Shown here: positions 6,727 through 12,845 of the stretch, piece by piece
Layout of the letters: each line of letters starts with the position of its first letter
How positions within the stretch are numbered: the first letter of the stretch is position 1
Assembly (NCBI GenBank): GCA_027043825.1
Contig: JALUER010000015.1
Location: 1 to 18,988 of the forward strand
Length of the DNA: 18,988 bases
Origin: Microcaldota archaeon
GTDB taxonomy: Archaea; Iainarchaeota; Iainarchaeia; JAADDC01
Direction of reading: 5' to 3'
The notes under the pieces: generated by a model
Told to the model about the DNA's origin: nothing
What the model saw: the letters and a program-made list of their open reading frames with translations, nothing else
Databases searched by the model: none
Made by a program: the position numbers and the translations under genes

Positions 6727-8987
6727 CACAGGTACTCACCCAGGATGTAGTCGCCTATCTTGCCTAGTATCTTATCTACCCGGCGGGCAAACTTGTGGAC
6801 GTCCATCTTGAAGGTGGCCGCCGCTTCCTTCCAGGTCTTCTTCTTGAGCACCTTCTCGATGAGGTACATCTTGTCTGTGTCGGGCAGCTCCGGGCCTTCC
6901 CCGCTGAGGAAGTACCAGCGGACTACCTTGGTGGCCACGTCGGAGACGGCGTCGTAGAAGAGGGTACCCTCCACGTAGCGGGAGAACCTCCTCGCCTCCC
7001 CTTCCGACAGGTTCAGGGAGAACCTCCGGGGTGGTCCCGAGGTGAGGAGCTCCAGGGCCACCTCCGGCTCCATGTAATAATAGTAGTTGTTTAGCTCTTC
7101 CACCAGCCTCGACTTGGCAGAGAAGTTGGCCATCCTCACGAACTTCTCCACCTTGGACGTCAGGGGCTTGACGAAGATCGTGGAGTACTCCCCGCTCTCC
7201 TGGTTCCTCTTAGGGGAGACGTGCACCATGATATAGCCGTTCTTCTTCCAGAAGCGGACCACCTTCCGGGAAGCTCCGAATCCAGCGCCGGTCCAGGCAT
7301 AGCCGTTCTCCCTGGCATACCTTTCAAGCTCCCCCAATGCGAAGCTCCCCACTCCGAGACCCTGCAGCTCCGGGTGGGTAGCTATCCTCACCACCCTAAG
7401 CCCCTTCACCCGGGCAAAGTCCCTGAACTCGTAGTACTTGAGGAAGATGTCCGGGATGATGTTCCCGAAGACTATCTCGCCCTCCAGCATCCTGTAGATG
7501 TGTTCCTCCCCGAGCCCTCCCTCCTCCGCCACCTGGAGAGAGCCCACCACCTTTCCGGAAGGGGTCTTCACGGTGAAAGCGTTCTGGTTGGGGGCGTCGG
7601 CGAGTATGGCTATGTCCCTCGGGTTGTTCCGGTAGTGGGCGAAGACGTAGATACCTATGTACTCCCTCAGGGTCTTCTCGTCCTCCAGGAAGAGCCTCTC
7701 CCTGTCCTCGTGGGTAAAGACGAGGTCCTTCTTCCTCACCCGGGTCTTCTCCCCCTTGTTCACCTTGGCAGGCTCCGCGTCCAGGAGGAAGACATCATAG
7801 AGCCATTTCTCAACTGGATCCCCCTCGCCGTAGCGGATGGGCTCCGTCATGTGGTGGATGTGGACCTTCAGCTTCTCTTGGAGGAGGGGGAGGAAGCGGT
7901 ACTGGAAGAGCCTGCCGGTCCCCTCGTAGCCGTGGGAGGTGGTGGAGAAGATGAAGGAGGAGAAGGAGTCCAGGTACTCCTTGAGGAGGGAAAGGTAGAT
8001 ACCGGCCGCCTCGTCCACCACGAGGAGATCTCCCCTCTCCTTGGGGACGTCGAGGGGCTCCCTGTAGAGGATTGTTACCTTCCCCACCTCTATCCTCTTC
8101 CCCTTTACCTTCACCCCTAACTCTCTCAGTCCTTCCTTCAGGAAGCGGAAGAGCTCCTCCACGTTCTGCTCCGAGGGGGCCGTGACCACTATCTTCAGCC
8201 TGTTCTTGGAGGAGATGTAGGCAAGGCCTGCCAGGAAGAGGCCAAGGGCAGCCGATTTACCTCTTCCCCTGTCTGCCAAGACCACGTGGGCGTGGCCCTT
8301 CCTTATGGATCCCTCCAGGGCATGGATGATGTCCACCTGGTCTTGGGTTCTCGCCATCCTGTAGATCTCCTCCGGTAGTATCCTTTCCTTGGGGACCTCG
8401 ATCTTCTTCTCCTTCTTTTTCTTCAAGCGGGGCTCCTTCCCGTGCACGACCTTCCTTCCCTCCAGGACGTACACTCCAGGGTGCTCCATCCATTTCTTGA
8501 CGATCCGTCGCTGGTATATGTTACCACAGTCCTCCACTGTGTAGGGAGGAGTCACCACATACTGGCCGTGGAAGAAGAGCTTCCTCTCCACCCACTCGTC
8601 AAGGGGAGGAACAAGCACGGCTATGAGACCGGGTCCACGCACCGTTTCCACGGTTATACCTATGTCCCGGGCCGGGAAGTTGTTAAAGGCGTCCAGCACG
8701 AGTCCGTCGAAGGTTTTTCCCAGGACCCTCTTGCTGGTGGCGTAGGGAACCCTCTTCACTTCGAGGGATGTTCGCTCCTTGAAAGTAGAGAACCTCTCCT
8801 CATCGTCCTTCTTGTCCTTTGGAAACTCCGCCACGTACAGGATCTTCTCCGTGCCGAGGATGTCCGAGGCTCTTTCAAACAACTCCGCCGCTACCTCGGC
8901 GGGCTCCTTTCCCTCACCGGCTATGACGACCATCCGCCTGTGCCTGAGTGGAACCGCCCGCCTGAGAGCCGACAGCACCTTCTTCAT
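6726..8987 (-). CDS. tmcA: tRNA/RNA cytidine N-acetyltransferase TmcA
   Basis: Makes N4-acetylcytidine in RNA (the tRNA-Met wobble base in bacteria; tRNA and rRNA sites in thermophilic archaea) from acetyl-CoA and ATP. The protein has 753 residues. Order: an N-terminal DUF1726-type domain (1-130), a RecD-like helicase/ATPase domain with Walker A DRGRGKSA (about 239-246) and Walker B LLVVDEAAG (about 323), a GNAT domain with acetyl-CoA motif ATHPELQGLGVGSFALGELE (about 545-570), and a C-terminal RNA-binding domain rich in Lys/Arg. ATG at 8987 abuts the stop of the membrane-protein gene with no gap. High ac4C levels are linked to growth at high temperature in archaea. Confidence 0.95.
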   Translation of the reverse strand: MKKVLSALRRAVPLRHRRMVVIAGEGKEPAEVAAELFERASDILGTEKILYVAEFPKDKKDDEERFSTFKERTSLEVKRVPYATSKRVLGKTFDGLVLDAFNNFPARDIGITVETVRGPGLIAVLVPPLDEWVERKLFFHGQYVVTPPYTVEDCGNIYQRRIVKKWMEHPGVYVLEGRKVVHGKEPRLKKKKEKKIEVPKERILPEEIYRMARTQDQVDIIHALEGSIRKGHAHVVLADRGRGKSAALGLFLAGLAYISSKNRLKIVVTAPSEQNVEELFRFLKEGLRELGVKVKGKRIEVGKVTILYREPLDVPKERGDLLVVDEAAGIYLSLLKEYLDSFSSFIFSTTSHGYEGTGRLFQYRFLPLLQEKLKVHIHHMTEPIRYGEGDPVEKWLYDVFLLDAEPAKVNKGEKTRVRKKDLVFTHEDRERLFLEDEKTLREYIGIYVFAHYRNNPRDIAILADAPNQNAFTVKTPSGKVVGSLQVAEEGGLGEEHIYRMLEGEIVFGNIIPDIFLKYYEFRDFARVKGLRVVRIATHPELQGLGVGSFALGELERYARENGYAWTGAGFGASRKVVRFWKKNGYIMVHVSPKRNQESGEYSTIFVKPLTSKVEKFVRMANFSAKSRLVEELNNYYYYMEPEVALELLTSGPPRRFSLNLSEGEARRFSRYVEGTLFYDAVSDVATKVVRWYFLSGEGPELPDTDKMYLIEKVLKKKTWKEAAATFKMDVHKFARRVDKILGKIGDYILGEYL

Positions 8988-9725
8988 CTACGCCCCCTCC
9001 TTGAAAGAAATGTAAGCCTCCGCTGCCACCACAGGTATGGCGATAGTGCTGAGAACTCCGAAGACAAAGAGGGCCATGGAGGGAGCGAGGAGGCTGACAA
9101 GGTAAGAAACTGCGTACACCACGACAACAATCACGAGAAGTGTGACGAGTGATCTCCACCAGGTGAACCGACCGGCCACCAGGCCCTCCCGGAGCAGGTG
9201 CCTGCCCTTGCCCTCTTCGAGGACCGAGGTGGCCACATAGGGTAGGAAGAGCATGGACCAGGTGAGCAGGGAGAGGATGCTCATCCAGAAAAATATCCAG
9301 GCGATTGGGAGGGGATAGTAGACCTGGAAGAGGATGAAGGAGAGGAAGGGTAGAAAGCCCACCACGACGAAGGCGATAAAGACGGGGATGATCCTATCTG
9401 CCGCCCTCTTTATGGGGTTTCTTGGGGTTCCCAACCTCCTCTGGCCTATCCTGGCAACCACGAAGGCGGCCACGTAGGTGAGGAGGACGACGTGAAGGAT
9501 CAGGGCAAGGAAGGTAACGGGGTCAAGGAGCGATGACACAAAGGCTCCACCAGCCTTCAGGAAGGAGCCGGTGGTCAGGTACGTGGTGAAGGAGTTTGCC
9601 ATGGCGTCCTGAATGGGTACTGCCACGAAATAATAGTCGAGATAGAGGAAGGCTGCTGCAAAAAGGAGCATGACTATGTCCAGATAGTCCAGGAGGCTGT
9701 TCTTCACCATGGACGAGAGGCCCAT
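8988..9725 (-). CDS. Polytopic membrane protein of unknown function, about six TM segments
   Basis: A 245-residue hydrophobic protein with about six membrane segments: residues 18-40, 68-95, 112-135, 140-165, 188-210 and 213-235. The loop QRRLGTPRNPIKRAADR after the second segment is strongly positive. I recognise no catalytic motif and cannot assign a family. It heads the operon with tmcA, whose ATG follows its stop without a gap. I chose ATG at 9725 over TTG at 9728, because a TATA box at 9747-9756 lies about 25 bases upstream, as for a leaderless message. Confidence 0.75.
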   Translation of the reverse strand: MGLSSMVKNSLLDYLDIVMLLFAAAFLYLDYYFVAVPIQDAMANSFTTYLTTGSFLKAGGAFVSSLLDPVTFLALILHVVLLTYVAAFVVARIGQRRLGTPRNPIKRAADRIIPVFIAFVVVGFLPFLSFILFQVYYPLPIAWIFFWMSILSLLTWSMLFLPYVATSVLEEGKGRHLLREGLVAGRFTWWRSLVTLLVIVVVVYAVSYLVSLLAPSMALFVFGVLSTIAIPVVAAEAYISFKEGA

Positions 9726-9746
9726 CAAGAAGATTTTCCTTGAAGT

Positions 9747-9756
9747 CTATTTAAAG
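9747..9756 (-). promoter_or_regulatory. TATA box for the membrane protein-tmcA-ASCH-orc1 operon
   Basis: CTTTAAATAG on the minus strand lies 22-31 bases upstream of ATG 9725, ideal for an archaeal TATA box with transcription starting at or next to the start codon. Confidence 0.55.
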
Positions 9757-9780
9757 GGTGGGCGGTGGTCACCTGAAGGG

Positions 9781-9788
9781 TTATAAAG
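9781..9788 (+). promoter_or_regulatory. TATA box for the acidic miniprotein gene
   Basis: TTATAAAG is a good archaeal TATA box. It predicts a start near 9808-9812 and a short leader that includes the Shine-Dalgarno at 9814-9819. It is back to back with the TATA box of the minus-strand tmcA operon. Confidence 0.6.
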
Positions 9789-9813
9789 AACTTCGTCGTA
9801 GCTAAGAACGTCC

Positions 9814-9819
9814 AGGAGG
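9814..9819 (+). promoter_or_regulatory. Shine-Dalgarno of the acidic miniprotein gene
   Basis: AGGAGG is separated by seven bases from the ATG at 9827. It is one of the best ribosome-binding sites in the window and is strong evidence that the low-complexity frame is translated. Confidence 0.75.
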
Positions 9820-9826
9820 CGGGATC

Positions 9827-10003
9827 ATGGTTGAGAAGAAAGATGAGAAAAAGAAGAAGTACTACTACTATTACGAGGAAGAGGAGGAAGAAGAGTTTCC
9901 AGAGGAGGACTGGGACGACGAGGAATGGGACGAGGAGGAGGACGAAGATTTTCCCTTTGACGACGAGGACTTTGAAGGGGACTTCGACGAGGACGAGTGG
10001 TAA
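9827..10003 (+). CDS. 58-residue hyper-acidic, Tyr-rich miniprotein
   Basis: A short protein in three blocks: a Lys/Glu head (MVEKKDEKKKK), five tyrosines, then a long Glu/Asp tract broken by Phe, Trp and Pro (FPEEDW, DFPFDDEDF) and ending in DEDEW. I know no family for it. TATA box, Shine-Dalgarno and ATG are properly spaced, so it is very probably expressed despite its low complexity. A negatively charged, aromatic-studded chain could mimic nucleic acid, act as a histone or ribosomal-protein chaperone, or bind a partner through its aromatic residues; none of this can be told from sequence. Its 3' three-quarters (9871-10003) are antisense to the tail of the PriS-like gene. Confidence 0.7.
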   Translation: MVEKKDEKKKKYYYYYEEEEEEEFPEEDWDDEEWDEEEDEDFPFDDEDFEGDFDEDEW

Positions 10004-10695
10004 AGGAACTTTACGGGATCTTCTACCGGCACCGCCACCGTTCCGCTCAGGCCGTTCAGCGTGTAGGGAAGTCTGATGAGGTTTGAGGGGCCTGCAGTCA
10101 CCCAGGGATCTATGTACCGCTCGAACTTCTTTGCTATCTTTTTCCTCTCCTCGAAGGGCAGCCTATAGGCCTCCTCGTCAAAGACGTGGACGTGAAAGCC
10201 CCTCCCCGAGTAGACGTAGACTTTTTCCTCGAAGGGAAGGGATATGTGTATCTTGACGGCCGCCTCGGCCGCTCCCTCAAGGCTACCGTTAGTGTCAGCG
10301 TCTACGTCAAAGACGAGCTCCTGGCCCAGGAAGTTGGCGCAGGAAAAGCACCTCTCGTAGAGGCGCCGCCGCTTGAAGGGGCAGGTTCTACAGATACCGT
10401 AGTCCACCACCCTGTTCCTCCAGTAGTAGACCCCCTCCGGGGCGTAGTAGGCGAAAACTTTCCTCAGCTCCCTCGGGGAGAAGCGCTCGAGGAGGGGCCC
10501 CAGGAAGAGAACGTTCACCCGCTTCCTGATCTTCTCCTCGAAACGAGGGTCGTAAGTGCCGCTGTTTGCCCCCAGCTTGACAGCAAAGACCGGGTTATCG
10601 TCATGGCGCCTGACAAACCTCACGGCGGCCCGGTAATCAAACTCTTTCCTGTAGAACTCCCTTCTCTCCTGGTAGGACGGCCTCCGAAACTCCAC
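9871..10695 (-). CDS. PriS-like archaeo-eukaryotic primase paralogue with poly-Ser tail
   Basis: A second, shorter primase-type protein. The core (residues 1-230) has an N-terminal RREFYRKEF segment as in PriS, a four-cysteine zinc site (Cys102, 105, 116, 119), metal-binding VFDVDAD (Asp130, Asp132), SGRGFHVHVF (163-172), Asp196 in IDPWVT, and NLIRLPYTLNG (205-214). All catalytic motifs are present, so it may be active. It lacks the GINS-B-like domain of the operonic PriS. Residues 233-274 are almost all Ser with some Lys, and are read antisense to the acidic miniprotein gene. The start is GTG at 10695, 31 bases after vapC. It could be a repair or translesion primase or a gene of mobile-element origin. 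Confidence 0.82.
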   Translation of the reverse strand: MEFRRPSYQERREFYRKEFDYRAAVRFVRRHDDNPVFAVKLGANSGTYDPRFEEKIRKRVNVLFLGPLLERFSPRELRKVFAYYAPEGVYYWRNRVVDYGICRTCPFKRRRLYERCFSCANFLGQELVFDVDADTNGSLEGAAEAAVKIHISLPFEEKVYVYSGRGFHVHVFDEEAYRLPFEERKKIAKKFERYIDPWVTAGPSNLIRLPYTLNGLSGTVAVPVEDPVKFLYHSSSSKSPSKSSSSKGKSSSSSSSHSSSSQSSSGNSSSSSSS

Positions 10696-10726
10696 GGTAT
10701 AATGTGGGGGAGGTGGTAGAAAAACC

Positions 10727-11110
10727 TTAGGAGTGCCGCTTCTTCGAGAGTTCTTTGTAAACCCTTTTTTGCTTTGTGTCGAGGGTTACCAGTTTTGCTC
10801 CTTCCCGGAGGGAGCAGGCGATGAAAAGGGTGTCGTAGACGGGTAGCTTGTAAGTGGACGAGATGTCCAAGACAAGGTCTCTGTAGTTCCACGTATCCTT
10901 GACTACAAGTAGCTCGCGCAGTATTTCCAGCCTTCTCAACGGCTCGTCAAAACGTTCTACCTCCCCCAGAAGCACCACACGCTTCCATATAACGTTCAAC
11001 GTCTCCACAAAGGCGTGGTTGAGGGTAATAACTTGTTCCTCCAGGTAGGACTCCAACGGCTCCTCTTCCAGAACCAACGCGGCGAGGGCGGAGGTGTCAA
11101 AGCAGTACAT
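10727..11110 (-). CDS. VapC-type PIN-domain ribonuclease toxin
   Basis: PIN-domain endoribonuclease of 127 residues, the usual VapC size. The acidic metal-binding residues are visible in order: FDTSAL at the N-terminus, the Glu of FVETLNV, PVYDTLFIACS, and LVTLDTKQKR at the C-terminus. Family members cut tRNA or rRNA when released from the antitoxin. Its ATG at 11110 overlaps the end of the antitoxin gene by 14 bases, the classical VapBC arrangement. The segment is visibly richer in A/T than the replication genes, compatible with transfer. Confidence 0.9.
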   Translation of the reverse strand: MYCFDTSALAALVLEEEPLESYLEEQVITLNHAFVETLNVIWKRVVLLGEVERFDEPLRRLEILRELLVVKDTWNYRDLVLDISSTYKLPVYDTLFIACSLREGAKLVTLDTKQKRVYKELSKKRHS

Positions 11111-11318
11111 CTCTATCCTCCCTTATGAGCCTTGTTACCGGGACAGAGGGTCTCTTTTTCCACTTAACGTGCACCTTTTTTAGCTCTGCCAGCAACCTTT
11201 CTCGTCTCACTTCCCGTTCCACGAGCTTTCGAATATACTCTGACACGCCAGAGTGTTTTTCCTTGATAAACACGACAACATCTTCGGGAAGCCTGACCGG
11301 CACCACCCTTGTCCCCAT
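11097..11318 (-). CDS. VapB-type ribbon-helix-helix antitoxin
   Basis: A 73-residue DNA-binding antitoxin. The N-terminus TRVVPVRLPEDVVVFIKEKHSGVSEYIRKLVEREVRRE has the ribbon (VPVRLP) and two helices of an RHH fold. The C-terminal part (KWKKRPSVPVTRLIREDRDVLL) would wrap the VapC toxin. ATG at 11318 lies directly beside two 10-base direct repeats that are the probable autoregulatory operator, and a TATA box lies about 27 bases upstream. Confidence 0.85.
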   Translation of the reverse strand: MGTRVVPVRLPEDVVVFIKEKHSGVSEYIRKLVEREVRRERLLAELKKVHVKWKKRPSVPVTRLIREDRDVLL

Positions 11319-11337
11319 GTATTACAGTGTATTACAG
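11318..11337. repeat. Two 10-base direct repeats, probable VapBC operator
   Basis: TGTATTACAG occurs twice without a gap, starting at the vapB start codon. Each copy contains the near-palindrome TGTA-T-TACA, so dimers could bind on the same face of the helix one turn apart. Position between TATA box and start codon fits repression by a VapBC complex. Confidence 0.7.
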
Positions 11338-11340
11338 AAC

Positions 11341-11350
11341 GGTTAAAATG
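11341..11350 (-). promoter_or_regulatory. TATA box of vapBC
   Basis: CATTTTAACC on the minus strand is centred about 27 bases upstream of the vapB ATG, so the transcript would start at the operator repeats and be essentially leaderless. Confidence 0.5.
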
Positions 11351-11367
11351 TTTGTGATAGGGGGAAG

Positions 11368-11440
11368 TAGCCCCGCGGGGATTCGAACCCCGGTCGCGGG
11401 ATCCAGAGTCCCGCATGCTTGGCCGCTACACCACGGGGCT
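11368..11440 (-). tRNA. tRNA-Gln (anticodon CUG)
   Basis: A complete 73-base tRNA. The acceptor stem AGCCCCG pairs with CGGGGCT. The anticodon stem CGGGA/TCCCG encloses the loop CTCTGGA, giving anticodon CUG for Gln codon CAG. The T arm contains GGTTCGAATCC. The discriminator is A at 11368, and CCA is not encoded. No intron is seen. It lies between the small membrane protein gene and vapBC on the same strand. A weak TATA-like element is at 11466-11477. Confidence 0.93.
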
Positions 11441-11470
11441 GCAGCCGTTCTTATCGTAGAGGGGAAATCT

Positions 11471-11692
11471 TTAGAAGCTAACGATAAAACCCACAACAAA
11501 GGAAACGACGCCGTAGGCAAAGAGGCGTCCCCAGGAGAGAACCCCCCTCTTGTAGTCAAGGAGGGAGGGCACGGCAAGGAGGAGATAGGAGACCGCACCA
11601 GAGAGGGGCGAGGAGAGGGCTACCCCCAACAGCACGCCGTAGGGAACGAAGAACAGGAGTGTTCCGATCTCACCAGGGCTCACGCTTGACAC
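11471..11692 (-). CDS. Small membrane protein downstream of carS
   Basis: A 73-residue, very hydrophobic protein with two or three membrane segments (about residues 9-28, 29-45 and 55-73) and a short polar loop DYKRG. I do not recognise a family. GTG at 11692 overlaps the 3' end of carS by 23 bases, so translation is probably coupled. A role in membrane lipid synthesis is only suggested by the neighbour. Confidence 0.6.
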   Translation of the reverse strand: MSSVSPGEIGTLLFFVPYGVLLGVALSSPLSGAVSYLLLAVPSLLDYKRGVLSWGRLFAYGVVSFVVGFIVSF

Positions 11693-12131
11693 CCCAGAGG
11701 TGGCCCGCCACGCTGGCGGCCCTGTGGACCACGGGTGTGGCGGCTATGAGTAGAACGGCCCATTCCGGGGGTGGAGGCACGAGGAGAAAGGCACCGACGA
11801 GGAAGTCCAGCTGATCCAGGAGCGGCGCCTCCTCACCCCTTTCCAATCCCATCCTCCTTTTCAGAAAGCTACCAATGAGATCCCCCAACATGGCGCCGAG
11901 GGAGAGCAAGAACCCCGTGTATACATCTCCGAGAAGGAAGCCCACAGCCGTTCCAATCGATACACCCGTGAAAAACCCTTCCCAGGTCTTGCCGTCCCCC
12001 AGAACCCTGAAACCCTTCCACTCCCTCCCGAAATCGATCGGATGGCGCTTTTTCAGGTACTTGGAAAGGGTGGCCGAGGCGTTGGAGAAGTATGCTGGTA
12101 GGATCCACACAAAGGGCTCGAGGTAGTTCAT
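11670..12131 (-). CDS. carS: CDP-archaeol synthase CarS
   Basis: Membrane CTP:archaetidic acid cytidylyltransferase, which makes CDP-archaeol for archaeal polar lipids. The protein has 153 residues. Diagnostic segments: PAYFSNASATL, HPIDFGREWKGFRVLGDGKTWEGF, SLGAMLGDLIGSFLKRRMGLERG and PLLDQLDFLVGAF, all highly conserved in the CarS (DUF46) family. Four or so membrane helices separate them. ATG at 12131 overlaps the eS1 stop codon (ATGA), so this lipid enzyme is translated from the ribosomal-protein operon. Confidence 0.95.
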   Translation of the reverse strand: MNYLEPFVWILPAYFSNASATLSKYLKKRHPIDFGREWKGFRVLGDGKTWEGFFTGVSIGTAVGFLLGDVYTGFLLSLGAMLGDLIGSFLKRRMGLERGEEAPLLDQLDFLVGAFLLVPPPPEWAVLLIAATPVVHRAASVAGHLWGVKREPW

Positions 12132-12733
12132 GAGGAGGATGGGATTTTCTCGGTCTCCTCTTTCAGGTAACGGACCTTGGCTATCTCTACCCTTCTAACC
12201 GGGGCGATCTTCTTCACCTCGGAGGCTATGCGCTTAGCCAGGTCTCCGGCAAAGAACTCCTTCATGAGGTCGTCCTTGTCCCTCTTCTTGGCCTCCTCGG
12301 TGATGATCTCCACCATCTTCTTCCTTATGTCCGTCTTCTTGGAGCGAGACACCCGGACGGCGGTCCAGGTTATGGCCTTGACATGGAGCTTCTTCTTATC
12401 CCTCGTCTCGACGTCGAAGACAACCTCCACCTTGGAGGAGTGGCGGCGGGTAAGCCTCTTCATAAAGGACCGCTCCAGCTCGTAGCCAACGAACTCGGTC
12501 CGGGCGGTGCTACCAACCACCTGGGTAATCTGGAACCTGAGAAGGTACTGGAGGTGAGAGAGGGAACCTGTTATCTCGGAACCGAGGACCTCGACCGTCC
12601 TGCCCACGAGGAGCTCGGGATCCGAGGCGGCCGTGACGCCGATCTCCTTCTCCCCGAAGATCTTGGGAGAGGTTATGGTAAACCACTGCTTGACCTTCCA
12701 GGGATCCACAGCCTTAACCCTTCTCCTTGCCAT
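12128..12733 (-). CDS. rps3ae: Ribosomal protein eS1 (S3Ae)
   Basis: Small-subunit ribosomal protein of archaea and eukaryotes, 201 residues. The N-terminus MARRRVKAVDPWKVKQWFTITSPKIFGEKEIG is typical (a DPWK..KWY.I..P..F pattern), followed by a basic middle section (SFMKRLTRRHSSKVEVVFDV) and a helical C-terminus. I chose ATG at 12733; the preceding GTG at 12736 would add one residue. The start lies within the 3' end of the 43-residue gene, and the stop overlaps the carS start. Confidence 0.95.
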   Translation of the reverse strand: MARRRVKAVDPWKVKQWFTITSPKIFGEKEIGVTAASDPELLVGRTVEVLGSEITGSLSHLQYLLRFQITQVVGSTARTEFVGYELERSFMKRLTRRHSSKVEVVFDVETRDKKKLHVKAITWTAVRVSRSKKTDIRKKMVEIITEEAKKRDKDDLMKEFFAGDLAKRIASEVKKIAPVRRVEIAKVRYLKEETEKIPSSS

Positions 12734-12845
12734 CACACCTCACCTTCCACTCCACCACGATCACGTCGGCCTTTTCGAGCACTTCCCGGGGATTCCCCTC
12801 GATCTCCACCTCACCACAGCCATAGATAGTGAGCTTCACTCTCAT
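12714..12845 (-). CDS. 43-residue unknown protein between uS15 and eS1 genes
   Basis: A short frame that is easily missed: ATG at 12845 overlaps the uS15 stop codon (ATGA) and its TAA at 12716-12714 lies 20 bases inside the eS1 gene. The product begins MRVKLTIYGCGEVEIEGNPREVL and ends WKVRCDGKEKG. This would be a small beta-beta-alpha-beta-like unit with two cysteines. I do not recognise it. In many archaea the gene for KEOPS subunit Pcc1 lies between the uS15 and eS1 genes; this protein is about half that size and does not obviously match. Overlaps on both sides argue that it is real. Confidence 0.6.
   Translation of the reverse strand: MRVKLTIYGCGEVEIEGNPREVLEKADVIVVEWKVRCDGKEKG

Noticed and set aside
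7221..8120. 299-codon plus-strand frame inside tmcA, and a 236-codon frame at 8442-9152
   Set aside because: Antisense shadows of tmcA and the membrane gene: His/Pro/Leu/Gly/Val-rich translations without motifs or start signals, as expected in GC-rich DNA.
9726..9826. Possible replication origin in the divergent gap near orc1/cdc6 and tmcA
   Set aside because: No ORB-like repeats or long A/T-rich unwinding region; the A/T patches are explained by two TATA boxes.
9829..10076. 81-codon Arg/Thr/Lys-rich plus-strand frame overlapping the acidic gene
   Set aside because: The frame from ATG 9831 is an off-register reading of the acidic gene's GAG/GAC/AAG codons; the Shine-Dalgarno spacing favours ATG 9827.
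11318..11337. Direct repeats considered as CRISPR-like
   Set aside because: Two 10-base copies without spacers and at a vapB promoter; an operator is the better explanation. No CRISPR array is present in the window.
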